A stretch of 64,000 bases of DNA from Adiantum capillus-veneris (GCA_014529385.2 CM043953.1:109992549-110056548), one strand, 5' to 3'. Positions 23,801 to 34,440 are shown, counted from the stretch's first letter. Numbers and translations are program-made. Notes: a model not told the origin generated them from the letters alone.

Positions 23801-26800
23801 ATTTATCTCCTTATTCTTTATTCATACAAAGAATAAGGAGCTATCACTCATTCTCACACTGTGCTCATACAGTGAGATTTGGGAGCTCCATCCACATCCT
23901 GTGTACTTTAGAATGAGTGAGACCTCTTTATTCTTTTGAGGCACACTGTCTTTACCTAACACTTTGGTTATGGAAAAGGCAAAATATTTCCATAGTGAGA
24001 TCTCTATTGTTTAAAGGTAGGGAGATCTGGGCATATTTTTCTTTGATGACGAAGCAAAATTACAATGGACAATCATAAGAGACTGGCTCTAAAAAAGAGG
24101 GATTGCAAAATGCATTGGGAGACAGTAAGAAAATGTCACGAGGACGTGGCTTGAGATGTTGGTTTCCTTCCAATGATTTTTGTTTTATTTTTGGGATCCT
24201 CTTTTTGAAGTTGCAATTGATCGGACATTGTATGGCCAGTGTGAAATGGCTGATGGCCGAGAGTTTCACTCGCAATCGGGAAGGGTTGGTCACCACGAGT
24301 TGGTCGGGCCAATCGGCACTGGAACACGAGCAGTAAAAAGGGTGTCTAGGCTCCGTTCAAAGTCATTTAGGCTCCTCGCAACACTTATAAGTTGGTGGGT
24401 ACTAGGAAATTAACTCAAAAGAGATATAAGGGACACATGGCGGCTCCAGATTATTCTTCCAAATCTGCATGAAGAGGGGGTGCCCAAATTGAGAGAGGAG
24501 GCTGATTTTGCTCATTAAGTGCTACAGTGTGTGTGTGAGTAGTGAGTGCAGGTGATCACAGGTTTAATGGAAAGCTTGCCTTCTCCCTTGCTCTATGTAG
24601 CACGATGATTTGCTCTCGCGCATCTCTCTCCCCTTTGCACATATAGTAATGCCCCACTAGTTGGGCTTCTCAGATGACCATGTACAATTCTGGGGGTTTT
24701 ATGCACGTTTGCCAAGGCAAGAGCCTTATGTACAGGAACCGGATTAGCTAATTGCCAATCCCCTTCAGGTACGCACAATTCCATCGCGAAGGAATGTGAA
24801 AACAGAGTTTTCTCGTGTGAAAATTCGTCCGATTTGAAAGGGAACTGTCCCATTGCGTGCGGGAGCACCTGAGACATGCGTAGGCGTGCTTGTTCCGCTC
24901 GAAACGGTCAAAAACAAAGAATTACAGCCTGCTCTGTTTTTTTGTAGGTTTAGGGTTTCGTACCTAAATTGCCTAGAATTGCTAGGGGAGCCTAGGAAAG
25001 GCCTTGGGATGCGTGTACAAGGCAGTAGGCACCTAACAGTGGCAAAACAAAAAATTATAGTATGCTGAAATTGACATGCAGCTCACTGGAAAGCTTCCAT
25101 ACTGCAAGGGGAAGTGTCCTTGACGTGTACTTTTGACCTACAGGGATATTTGCGCCGTTATGTTGGCGAAATTGGGTCAAAAACCTGCAATTACAGCCAT
25201 AGACATGCTTGGACAGCTTGGTGAGGGTTAGGTGAAAGCGTTCGGATCGTTTATTTGCCAAGGGAGCCGCGGGAAAGCATTGGGTGCTTGTACATGACAA
25301 TTTAGAGAGATTTCTCGCGAGGAATCCCATCTAATTTAAGGGGCAAGTGACCCTACAGGTGCGAGAGCTCGAGGGCTACCCAGAAAAGTGATCGACACGC
25401 GGATCGGAGCGCAAAACAGAGAATTCAGCGAGTTGCAATTTCTTGCTAGGTTTTGCAAAGAGCCCTAAAGTGCGTGGAAAGTCAATGTTTGCTTGGGATT
25501 TTGTTCGTGGAGGTTTCTATTGTGGTTATGTTACCTAAATTGGGTTGGAGTAGAGGAATTTTAGCCCGATAAAAGTGGGACATTTGTAGAAGTTTACATG
25601 TTTTTCTCAAGTATAATAAGAATAAAGAAATACCGAAAGGGGCGCCAATCTTTGGGGCCAACAGGGTGTCGTTGTCTGCTTGCTAGCGCTCTAGTTGCCA
25701 GGCCGTGGTTTGTCTTGAAGTGTTGAATTCCAGTCACAGGCTTATTTGTGAAGTTCCATTGTATCCTAAAGTTTTAAAGTAAAGTTTCGGGTGAAAGCCA
25801 AAGCCTCACAAGGGTGTCAGAACACTTCCTAGGCTAACCTAAACCCTAGACCTGGGATAGCTTTTCCACATGCACATAGGGGTAGATGTGCATGTGACAT
25901 CCCCTCCTTTTTAAAGTGAGGTACTGGTATTGAGTTGCATGGCTTCCTTGTAGTCTGCCAACAACTCGGCTAGATTGCACAAATCTGGTACAATGGTCTA
26001 GATGCAATGGACTTGCCTACGATCTCGACGACTACGATGTGCACGGGCTGAAAATTGAAAACGCTAGGGCTGAAATGTTGAAATCTGGAAGGGCTGATGT
26101 GCTGCGGGAATCTGGGACTATGTCGGCGACGACTACGGTGGTGATAACAGCGATGACTACTAGCAAAACGCTATGTGCTGAAATCTGAAATCTGCTGGCT
26201 GATTTGGAAAACGCTGGCTGAATTGAAGGGATGATGCGGATCTGCTACGGGAAGGGTGAGAACTGCGAAGCTATGGGCTGATCTGCAAGTGTCGATGGCT
26301 GAAAACCAAAAACGCTGGCAAGTTCTACCGGGTCAGAATGCTGGAGACTGAAAACGCTAGGCAATTCTGCAAGTCTGCAAAACGCTAGGCTTGATCTTTA
26401 AGTCTGTAAAAATGCCAAGTGCTGGGATCTGAAAACGCTGGCTGATCTGGGAGATCCAAAAATGTACGTGTCTTGTTGGCTGAAAACGCTAGGCTCTCTA
26501 CCGATTTGTTGAGGAGCAGCACTGCAAGTTGTCAACTTCTTCTGCTGCCTCTTATGCCTACAGTGAGCGCCCCCCCCCCCCGGTCTTGCTTATAAAGGTC
26601 CATTGGCTCGGTCGAGCAGTCCTCCCTACAGCCCCACGACCTTGGAAATGGATAAATTAAATAAATAAAATGATAAAAATGCCTGCAACTGAACTGCCCC
26701 TAAACTGTCATGGAATTTGGGTGTACTGCTTGGACAATGCAAATGCTGGGTGATATTGGGTTGTGCAATCAGAGGATATGCAACTACTCTTAAGTGCCTG

Positions 26801-28022
26801 GACATGCACGGCTTGCGCATAGGCTCATAAGGGTTCTAGAACACTTCCTAGGCTAACTTGAACCGTAGACCTGGGATAGCTTGTCCACATGCACATAGGG
26901 TTAGATGTGCACGTGACAATGGTAGCTTCTTCACCGACTTGGGTCTTCCTACATATCTCTTGTAGAGAGGGTGTTAAAGCTAAGCATCTCTAGTTAATGC
27001 CCAATGTGATCCTTTTTATTTATTTTGTCACTTTAGATGTTTCTAAACTTATTTGTCATAATAATTGGGTCCCGCCATGGAGTTGAGGGGTATCTAAGGA
27101 CCCCCAACCCCCATTGTTATAACCATCCAATTTATTGCAGAGTTAGTTTGTTTGAGCAATCTCTCTCTCTCTCTTGTGCGTTCTCTCTCTATCTTTATGC
27201 TTCTGCACACCCACTATTGGGCATTGACAACGTTAGTGGGGATGGCATAGTATTTAGACAATACTGTGCATGATGGAGCTGATGTTTATATTGGCTTTTG
27301 ATGACTACCATGAGTGTATACCTTGCACTTTCCTTTAAAGGTGGGTCTTCGCTTATCCTGGATTCATCTAGGTATATTTCAATAGCTCAAACTTTCCGAT
27401 TTGCTGACAAAAATGTTCTTTGGGATCACTCGTCGTGGTTGTTTGAGATAGATTTTTGTGGTCTCTTGGGATGCGTCCTACACCGTGAACACCTCCCCCC
27501 CCGTGCCTGCTTGAGGTCAATAAACATTTCCTTAGCTAAGAACCAAGGAACTAAGGAGTAGTGCAACTAAACAAGGAACGGGTGTTTGGATAGTGTGATA
27601 TCAATGTCATGTTTATTATCCGCTATGTGCAATTTATGCTTTTTTCACTCCTGTTATTTGTGTTTTGTTAGTAATTTGACTTCTTGAATATGTCATCTTT
27701 GCAGGATGTGCTTTTCTGAAGTACGAGTTGAAAGAGCAAGCACTAGCAGCTATCAAGTCTTTGAATGAAATCTACAAAATGGAGGTAATGTGGGTGTTTA
27801 TCCAGTGTGAGTTGATTTGATCAAGTCTATACATATCTGTTGGTCATTTAGCATCTCCGGAGATGTGAGATATCTTAGTGCATAAACCTTTGGGTTGATG
27901 TATGCTGCTAATGTCATGTGCATAGACCAAGTTTAAAATGCCATGTGCACCGACGTTGCTCAAGTAAACAGCAGGTTGAGACTACTTTATCGGTGAAAAT
28001 AACATCGTAAGTACACATGCGA

Positions 28023-28073
<51 letters not shown>

Positions 28074-30544
28074 GCACGTATACGCACACTCGCATTTGTA
28101 TGAGCATGCATGCATGCACACTGCACAGGCACACATACAAACACACGAAAAGAGAGATGAAACCAGAAGTAGGCCAGAATCACAAGGGAAAGTACAAGTA
28201 AAAGTCCATAGGAGTCATCTACAATATAACAATAAGCTCCACCCTGCATTGCATTGACTACACCGCGTTGACATCCTGAATGCCTGCTTGTGAGATATTT
28301 TTATCCTTATTTTTCTTTGGAACATTTTTGATTTGCCTAGGGCTCGACGACGCCTCTCGTCGTGAAATGGGCTGACACAGAAAAGGACAAGCAGGCTCGA
28401 AAGCAGCAAAGGTTTCAAGTTGTTCCTGCAGTGCCTTCTCAACAACCAGCGCCTTATGGCCTTGTTCCTGGTGCATATGGTGTTGCTGCTTCTTTGAACA
28501 GCTACGGATACCAGGTATTTGAACTGTCAATTTTAGGATTGACGATTATTTGTGATTCTTTTACATGCAGCGTGTACTTTGCACGGATAAATAGGCTCTG
28601 GTTTCATTTCTAAGTACAAGACACATTTGTGTTCGCACAATTGTTTGAGACGGGATATTTCTTGATGAGAAGCACTCTTAGCTTTGCCTTGAAAGGTACT
28701 CTGGGAGTGTACCTTGAAAGACTAAATTACACACACATAAAAGGGAACCTTTTGCTATCTCTGATGCATATCTCTATAGATTGGGAGGTTATGGTTTCAA
28801 AGGAAGAGCTTGTAGTTCCCCATACAATTTGGTGAAGTCAGCATGATTTTACTTTTATTGCACCGCAGAATAGTGTGCGAGGTTAGGGAAGACCCATGGC
28901 CTTGTAGGAATGTCTTGCATAACTATGTCAGTTTTTTTCAAAATTAACTATTCTTGGAGAGCCTGAATGATAGTTATTTAACATTCGTAAAAACATTATA
29001 CACTTCAAGCTCGATGTCCAAGCAGGCAAAGGTTCCGATTTTATGATTCAGGGGTTTATTCCACCACAGCATCGGAGAACTTCATTTTCTGCATTTAGTA
29101 AAGAACCTTTCTGCATTTAGTAAAGAACCTGGAGATGACTGCTTCTTAAGGATGTGTGAACTGAATGGAAGAGCTCCTGTTATGTGTTTCAAGGGTTCTG
29201 ATTTCTTGATTAAGGAGCTGCTACCATCAAAGTGTCTAAGAAACTCGCTCTCCACCGCTCCTCCTTTCATGATGTGGGAGCCCAAAGATAGTCTTCCTTT
29301 CATGAGCTGTCTTGTGAAGTAATTTGGCTTGTTCCACGACTCGTCACTGAATGGTTAGAAAACAGCTAGTTTCTGTTTTTTGAGGAGCAGAATGTTTTTG
29401 TGGCTTGCCAACGTGAGGAATGTTGACAATAGTTCTTTTTTAGTGACACCTTTGGCAACTGTGGCTTGCTGCTTTGCAATGATTCAATTTCAGATGAGTG
29501 TGTGAAGAGATGACTAAGAATACACTGAAGGTTTCCAACCTCTCTAATAGTGGATAGATAATTGAATTTTTTATGTTATTAATCTGAAGTAGTTTCTTTG
29601 TCTACTTGTTTCCACTATAAACCTTTGTAAAACAGTAGTTTCTTGTGTTATGTCAGCTGAAAATTTTTGAATAGTGAATGGCCATCTGTGTCTATTTCTG
29701 AGTTTGTTTCCAATTAGAATGTGGTACCTTACATATGTTCATTTTCTCAGGCACAAAATCCCTACACACTACCGCAATACCCAACAACATCTTTGCCAGG
29801 GCAGTCCGCTGTCCCTGGAGGAATGCTGGGTGTCCCAAATGCTCCTGGATCTGTACCTTCTGCTGGATATGATATTACAAGTGGGACTGGTTCTGTATAC
29901 CCTAATACATATGGAGCAACACAACCTGCGAGCTATGGTTACACAACTGGCTATACAGGGGTTCAAAATGTGCAATATCCTGCAGTACATCAAACAAGTT
30001 TTATGCCGCAGGGTAATACCACGTCAATCTATCAGAGTGCAGGATTGCCAAATGTTGGGATAGGTTCCGCTCTAAGTATGGTGCCCACGCCCAAGACAAT
30101 GGTCCTTCCACAGGTTGAAGGTAAGTGTCTTACATGATGCACATATGAGTGGCTTTTCTATGCTAGCCTAATGGAATTTTGAAAGCTTTCAATGTTTCAG
30201 GTCCCCCAGGTTCAAATCTCTTCATCTACCATCTTCCTGCAGATTTTGGTGATCATGATTTGATTACCACCTTTCAACCTTTTGGAAATGTTATAAGTGC
30301 CAAAGTCTATATAGATAAAAATACAGGCCTAAGTAAATGTTTTGGTAAGTTCTGCATCTTTCAGTGTTTGGTTAGTAGGTCAAGAAGTATCCAACTTTTA
30401 AACCATTGTCCTGCAGGCTTTGTCAGTTTTGATGCAGCTGAGGCGGCCGCGTCTGCCATCAGTACCATGAACGGTGCTCCACTAGGGGGCAAGAGACTAA
30501 AAGTACAGCTGAAACGGGACAGCAGGCAGAACAAACCTTATTGA
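12524..30544 (+). CDS. BRN1-like: Bruno-like (CELF family) RNA-binding protein with three RRMs, nine exons
   Basis: Exons: 12524-12686, 13402-13484, 13565-13616, 13714-13836, 27705-27784, 28341-28514, 29751-30120, 30201-30344, 30417-30544 (stop TGA). All introns are GT..AG, and the joined frame is open for 438 codons. RRM1 is about residues 13-93 (RNP2 KLFVGQV; RNP1 SRGCCFLIY across the exon 1/2 join). RRM2 is about 102-182 ([20 protein letters not shown] across exons 4/5). A Gln/Pro/Tyr/Gly-rich linker of roughly 170 residues follows. RRM3 is about 354-432 ([16 protein letters not shown] across exons 8/9), ending KVQLKRD. This RRM1-RRM2-linker-RRM3 order and the [20 protein letters not shown] segment match Arabidopsis BRN1/BRN2, which bind mRNA 3' UTRs (SOC1 is the known target) to limit expression. 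Intron 4 (13837-27704) is 13.9 kb and full of transposons. The start ATG is the first in-frame Met before RRM1. Confidence 0.93.
14214..14477 (+). mobile_element. Copia 5' LTR
   Basis: 264 bp, TGTTAGG..CTCCTTCA. It aligns along its length with 23024-23290, sharing GTGTACAACTATACACTTGT and GAAAGAAAGGGGGCACACA. Divergence is clear (several differences per 50 bp), so the insertion is old. Confidence 0.9.
14480..14491 (+). promoter_or_regulatory. Copia primer binding site (tRNA-iMet)
   Basis: TGGTATCAGAGC two bases after the 5' LTR, the standard plant Copia primer site. Confidence 0.92.
15609..17250 (+). pseudogene. Copia gag with interrupted zinc knuckle
   Basis: Starts [17 protein letters not shown], the usual Copia gag opening (KFDGTNF). 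Fragments in changing frames follow the UBN2/gag pattern ([42 protein letters not shown]). The basic tail leads to CHYCDKFG at about 16334-16357. There the knuckle is broken by a DNA-transposon-like insertion and resumes as [17 protein letters not shown] from about 17141. Nucleocapsid function is lost. Confidence 0.8.
16361..17135. mobile_element. Small DNA transposon (MULE-like MITE), possibly two copies, in the Copia gag
   Basis: Foreign DNA between CDKFG and HIKKDC. Ends are imperfect inverted repeats: AGTAACAGGGAACG on the left against AGTTACATGGAACG read from the right (12 of 14 alike), each followed by more GGAACG-type repeats. The flanks TTGGTCGAG and TTGGTCACA suggest a degraded duplication of about 9 bp, the Mutator-like size. 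A second left-end-like sequence (GTAATAGGGAACGGCTTGAA) at about 16963 suggests a second, shorter copy. No transposase is present. Confidence 0.6.
17844..17886. repeat. (GA)n microsatellite
   Basis: About 21 GA units in the U5 of the outer solo LTR. The inner LTR has only a few GA units at the same place. Confidence 0.95.
17905..18573 (-). mobile_element. Inner solo LTR (family gamma) nested in the outer one
   Basis: 669 bp. Minus strand begins TGTAACAAACTGCTGACGTG and ends CCGCCTTGTGACA, so both ends are canonical. Flanks TGCCT (17900-17904) and CGCCT (18574-18578) form a 5-bp target duplication with one mismatch. It carries the shared LTR box at 18041-18078 and a block of TTAGGG-like repeats. 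The insertion point lies inside the same box of the outer LTR. Confidence 0.82.
18373..18511 (+). repeat. Telomere-like TTTAGGG-type repeats in an LTR
   Basis: Many TTAGGG, TTTAGGG and TTAGGGTTT units broken by short spacers, within the U3 side of the inner solo LTR. The related LTR at 59878 has only AAACCCTAAG at the matching place, so the block looks like an expansion in one copy. Confidence 0.75.
20076..20846 (+). pseudogene. Copia reverse transcriptase
   Basis: RVT_2 domain. [20 protein letters not shown] is followed by [10 protein letters not shown], then a short gap where the usual KARLV should be (the frame reads [20 protein letters not shown]), then [20 protein letters not shown] and [12 protein letters not shown]. 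The catalytic YVDDM is at 20694-20708. The frame ends at TAG (20844-20846) a few codons before the solo LTR at 20861. Confidence 0.88.
20861..22200 (+). mobile_element. Solo LTR (family delta) between Copia RT and RNase H
   Basis: 1340 bp, TGTCACGTGCACATCTAACG..CGTTGCACCTTACA. Flanks TCAAAA (20855-20860) and CCAAAA (22201-22206) agree at five bases, a likely target duplication. It splits the Copia reading YLSQ / KEYVHKVLD. The middle (about 21250-21870) holds many copies of a TAGCGTTTT motif often followed by CAG or GGATCAGC. Its first 200 bp match the minus-strand remnant ending at 26927. No coding sequence is present. Confidence 0.8.
22207..22857 (+). pseudogene. Copia RNase H
   Basis: Continues the pol protein after the solo LTR ([18 protein letters not shown]). 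Characteristic blocks: [38 protein letters not shown] and [20 protein letters not shown], then HIDVRYHF. There is a frameshift near 22540, and the frame ends at TAG 22855-22857. The catalytic acidic residues of the EAEY and CDSQSA motifs are present. Confidence 0.85.
23024..23290 (+). mobile_element. Copia 3' LTR
   Basis: 267 bp, TGTTATATTTAATGG..CTCTCCTTCA, preceded by the purine-rich GTGGGAGAA polypurine tract (23015-23023). It aligns with the 5' LTR at 14214. Confidence 0.9.
23291..23731. other. Intron 4 sequence without recognised features
   Basis: AT-rich DNA, no ORF of note. It is probably original intron sequence, since it directly follows the Copia target duplication. Confidence 0.4.
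23732..23962. mobile_element. Foldback MITE in intron 4
   Basis: 231 bp. Left end GTGTTAGGTAAAG, right end CTTTACCTAACAC: 13 bp perfect inverted repeats, extended imperfectly by GCGGTTTGCCTC against GACAGTGTGCCTC. The middle has a second perfect palindrome, CTCCTTATTCTTT / AAAGAATAAGGAG (23807-23840). Both flanks carry TTT, which may be a 3-bp target duplication. No transposase. Confidence 0.65.
24100..25790 (+). mobile_element. Decayed solo LTR of the G4 chromovirus family (family beta) in intron 4
   Basis: Plus-oriented match to the LTRs of G4. Shared blocks include GGACATTGTATGGCCAGTGT (against GGACATTGCATGGCCAATGT in G4), TGCCCCACTAGTTGGGCTTC (24651-24670) and GGCAAGAGCC...ACAGGAACCGG. 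The U5 box is at 25624-25661, followed by CAACAGGGTGTCG as in G4. Divergence is high and the ends are not definable. The short ORFs in it are not genes. Confidence 0.7.
25791..26927 (-). mobile_element. Decayed family-delta LTR pair, minus strand, in intron 4
   Basis: From 26927 the minus strand begins TGTCACGTGCACATCTAACC and follows the 20861 LTR for several hundred bases, including AAAACGCTAGG repeats (plus strand, 26050-26510). A second LTR start (TGTCACATGCACATCTACCC) lies at 25911 and is preceded on the minus strand by AAAAAGGAGGGGA, an ideal polypurine tract. This suggests a 5' LTR, a nearly absent internal region, and a truncated 3' LTR. No primer site was identified. A 10-C run is at 26571-26580. 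Confidence 0.6.
26928..27704. other. End of intron 4
   Basis: No element recognised. A short CT-rich tract occurs near 27159-27194. It ends with the acceptor TTTGCAG before exon 5 (27705). Confidence 0.45.
28025..28072. repeat. (CA)n microsatellite in intron 5
   Basis: About 23 CA units, followed by degenerate GCACGCACGT repeats to about 28085. Confidence 0.95.
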
Positions 30545-31798
30545 AGAAATATTACCGCTGCTTGGTCCGAGTATATCAACATGAAGTGTTTGATTTGGCT
30601 GCTCTTGGTGGCCCACTGAGGCGGTTACTCAGAGATGATCATCATCAACAAAATTTTGAAGGTGTGGGGCTGTTGCTCCCTTTTTGTGAAAGTTATATGT
30701 AACGAGACAGTCTCTTCCGGAATGCGGCATAGTCTGGTTGCTTATTTGTTGCCTGCAGCATTACATTGCTGCATTTGATCCAAGCAATCTTGAGTTTCAA
30801 GATTGTGCTATATTTGTAATCTGTCAGTGTCTTTTGTGGCAATGTGATGATGCACTGAGTTGCTTGTGTATATTCTGAATTTAGCCTGAGCTTTTTGTGG
30901 AGTGTTCAGGTCATGTCAAAGTGGGTGTTATATTTTGTTCTGTGTGAAATGAGGGCATCTGCCCATCCAGGATTTTGTGCAGCAATGTGAAGTATCGTAG
31001 CGTCCTTGTTAAAGTTTGTGCCGAGCTGTGTTTCGTGGCCTTCCGGTGATTGCCAGGTATTGTGTGTGTTTTATAGTGCAAGTTTTCTGTTTGGTCTTTG
31101 ATTAGTCCTCTCACAAGGGGTTGGTGTACTCATGTATGTCTTATGAACATCATGGCCTTGTGCTGACCTTGGACTGCCTGTCCTAAATTTGGTCAATTTA
31201 GTTTTCCTGTGTTCGCTTTTTTCTGGCTTTCGTCCTCGAAAAGTTTTGGGAGTGTTGATTCTTTTTTCGGGTGTTTTGTATGCAGTATTGGAGACCAATT
31301 TTTGCCACATTTCAGCTCTGGGAGTTTTTAAAACACGGGTAAGTTAAGATTTTGTCCTGCTCAATGCATGCTTGTATGACTTTTCCATGCTTGTCCCTTT
31401 AACCTGCACCTGTTGTTTGGTAGCTTCCCTCATTGCAATTGTTCCACCAAAGTGAAACTACCTGGTTGGTTCAGATGATAAGTAACCTGTTTCAAAGATT
31501 CATTTCTTCTGGAGAAAAACTGCAGGTTCTGGACTGTTCTTTCGATATAGCTAATTGCAGAGTAGACTCTACACTTGAGTAAGGATGACTTGTGCAGAGT
31601 TTGAACAAGGTAAAATCAATATAACATAGGCAGTTGTGCAAGGTTAGGTATGATAGGCATTCATTAAGGTGTATCTTTGGGAATATTGAAGATTATTGTA
31701 GTTTTATTTGGGATTGCTTGCATAACCTCCCTTTGTAGTGGTATTGAGGAGCACTGTATGGGTTTTGTCTGATTCTTAATCAGGTTTTTTTTCTTTGA
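30545..31798. other. 3' UTR of the Bruno-like gene and downstream intergenic DNA
   Basis: The first roughly 400-500 bp after the TGA are the likely 3' UTR: T/G-rich, with many TTTGTG-type stretches. I could not fix a poly(A) site. No coding sequence was recognised up to 31798. Confidence 0.4.
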
Positions 31799-32262
31799 TT
31801 GCTCCCTCATGCCTATGCATACTCGTACTCATGTGCATGCCAAGGCCCTTGTCCAACACACAGCTGGCCACACTTATGGTCCTCTCTCTCTCCCCCCCCC
31901 CCCCTACACTTAAGGCAGTCTAAAGGAGCTTGGATCCCTAACGGTTCTTGTTCAGATCCACCTATCCCTCAAGTCAATCCAGTTGTCTTGCACAACACTA
32001 TTTCTTATGGTGTACAAATCTCCCTAAGGCTTCAATCGCTAGAATTGAGAGTGATGGCCCTTCTAACCATAGAGTCTTTTGCATATAGGGATTACAAACG
32101 GAAATTGAGTTACCTATCTAGAGTCATGGAATTCGGTTCTTTTTCTTATAAATTATTGGAGAGGTATAATATACATATCCTATTTAAGGTCTTGTATACC
32201 CTTGATAACTACTCTCATGAAGATTTGGAATTAAGAAAGTCTCATAGTACTCAACTACTGTT
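31799..32262 (+). pseudogene. Unassigned ORF fragment, possibly the 5' part of the Penelope-like element
   Basis: Open from 31799 to the G3 LTR at 32263 (its last codons are LTR-derived). The part from about 32010 onward (LRLQSLELRVMAL, then LSYLSRVMEFGSFSYKLLER) is AT-rich like the Penelope-like fragment beyond G3 and abuts the insertion point. The link is positional only; I do not recognise the protein. Confidence 0.3.
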
Positions 32263-32841
32263 TGTCACAAATGGGTGATGTAGGATGCTCTTGGACACTC
32301 ACAGAGTGGCAGCAGACTCGGACAAGCGTAGATAGGCTGACGTGGCAGGTTGTACGGATTGCTATACGGATCTCCGGATTTTGCGACATGGAAAGCGCTG
32401 ACAGTGCTGACGTGGCCTGCTGTACGGATTTTCGCTTTTTCCGCTGACAGAGCTGTATGGAAATCCTGATTTTATGTTGGCTGAATTTTGGGACAGCTAT
32501 TAAGCGAGTTGCTTTATTTTTGAAAGCTTTTAAAGTTGACAGCTTTTGGGGCTCTGTTTTTGAGCATCCCTTGTAACCAATAAATAAGTGGGTAGGGCCT
32601 CACTTCTCAGAGCATCTGGACGTAGAGTGTGAGAGTGAGCACCCTCCCACTCTCTTGTACTTTGAACACAGATTAATACAAAAAGAAATACCGAAAGGGG
32701 GCGCCAGTCTTTGGGGCCAATATCTCTAGGCACGGAACTACGCCGGGCCGTGTCGACTCAAGTGTAAATTGTGAACTGTTTTAAATTGAATCTCTGTTGT
32801 GTCGCGGTAGAATCTCGACTTGGGGTGCCAAGTTTGTTTCA
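32263..32841 (+). mobile_element. G3 5' LTR (family alpha)
   Basis: 579 bp, TGTCACAAATGGGTGATG..AAGTTTGTTTCA. It aligns with the split 3' LTR (38450-38491 plus 46594-47119) and more distantly with the G5 LTRs. TTGTAC and AATACAAAAAG, a possible poly(A) signal pair, precede the shared box at 32682-32720. Confidence 0.85.
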
Positions 32842-32842
32842 G

Positions 32843-32854
32843 TGGTATCAGAGC
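32843..32854 (+). promoter_or_regulatory. G3 primer binding site (tRNA-iMet)
   Basis: TGGTATCAGAGC one base after the 5' LTR. Confidence 0.92.
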
Positions 32855-32904
32855 GCGGCCGATATCTCTTCTACTGGGAAATCCGATCCGTTTCTTGCGA
32901 CACT

Positions 32905-34440
32905 TATGGATTCCACCAGACTTCTTCTGCATTTGGGAATGCGGGAGGAGATCACGAACCACCTCGGGCTACTCAGACTGAGATTGAAGAGATGGAACGT
33001 TGACAATTGGTTGACGACGCAACAAAGATGATGATCAACATTGCGAAGGATCCAATTTTTGTAAATTTTTTGACTCAGCAATCCTTCGAAGAAATGCATA
33101 CCCAGTGGTAGAAGGCCACAAAGCCACCCATCAAACCGGCACTCAAGAAACCTCCCGCTCTGAGGATGTTTGCAGAACAATTAGAAGAGGTGGTTGATAC
33201 ACGGACCAATCGGCTTTTGGACGTGAACAACAAAGTCAAAAAGCATGACAAAAAGCAGAAGAAAGGAACCAACTTCTTGGGTTATTTGGGTCATCAATCT
33301 ACTTTTGCATTGGCAAGAAAGCAGAAGAAGGGTGTATGATTTGAAGGACTACCCAATTCTTCTTCTTCTTCTTCTTCTGACAATTCTTCTAGCTCTTTTG
33401 ACTCGAGCGAAGAAGACAGAAAAGGGAAAAAGCGAAGCAAATACAAAGCTTCGGAAAGGGCAAGAAAAAGGCAAAAGAAGCCTAAGTTTCGCCCAATTTT
33501 TGACAGTTCTATAGAGGAATAGTTCGGACTCCGACGATCACATGTTTTACGCAAAGAAGAAGCATTTTTATAAAGCCAACCAATATGGCTTCCTTAAAGA
33601 TAAAAGCAAGAAAGTTAGATACTTTAAAGAAGGTGGACAGTCAATTAAGTTTGACACTTTTTCTAGATTTCGAGATGCTCCAAGGGCTTTGGCCTTCATA
33701 GAGCAGTTTGACCTAGCTTTCTCTTGAGGGCATTACTCAGAGCACTCCAAGATTCGGAGGGCTACCTCTTTCTTCAAGGGAAATGCTCGAACATGGTGGT
33801 CCACCTGCTATCTACTGAACAAGGAAGCTCTGGTTAAATGGTTGAAATTCAAAAGGCTTTTTATTTCTTCTTGGCTGACTAAGGAGATATACGTACTGCT
33901 TGGAATCATCTTTGGATGACCAAGAGAGATTCTTTGGACGCGTATTGCGAGAGATTAAAAGCTCTTTTCTACCAGCTTCTTCATTTAAGAAGTTCTCGTC
34001 TAAAGAACAGATTGAGCGGTTTTGCTACGGACTTTCTACAGAAACCCGAGACTATTGCATGGAACAAAAGTCAGATTCTATTCAAGAGTTGATGGGTCAT
34101 CAGGAACGGGGGTTTTGCCATACATTCGGGCAATCTGACTTACCTCATAGATGAGATCTTGACTCAGAGAACCGAACAGACTTCTAATGATGAAAGTAGA
34201 AAGAAAAAGAGTTACCAAGACAATGATTCATGACCCCGGCTCACTCTTCGGGAGAGGGCCAACTACATCAAAGAGGAGAAGTGTTTTGGATGCAGGGAAC
34301 ATGGGTACGTCTCCCCGAAGTGTCCTAAAAAGGCACATCAGGAACAGAATGAAGACATGCCAGAGAGTTCGAGAGCAGTTGAGAAACGTGCAGGAAAAGG
34401 CAAGATGAAAGCAAGACTGGTTCCAGATTGCATGGGTACT
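32905..34440 (+). pseudogene. G3 gag
   Basis: Decayed gag in several frames. It includes a charged Lys/Glu and poly-Ser stretch (about 33340-33480) and the capsid segment ARTWWST (about 33786-33810). The zinc knuckle CFGCREHGYVSPKC is at about 34282-34323, in a frame different from the neighbouring ORFs. The same order is found in G5 at 50090-51340, which confirms the assignment. Confidence 0.75.

Noticed and set aside
24853-25330. ORFs on both strands in intron 4
   Set aside because: They fall in a decayed family-beta LTR, which is non-coding in G4.
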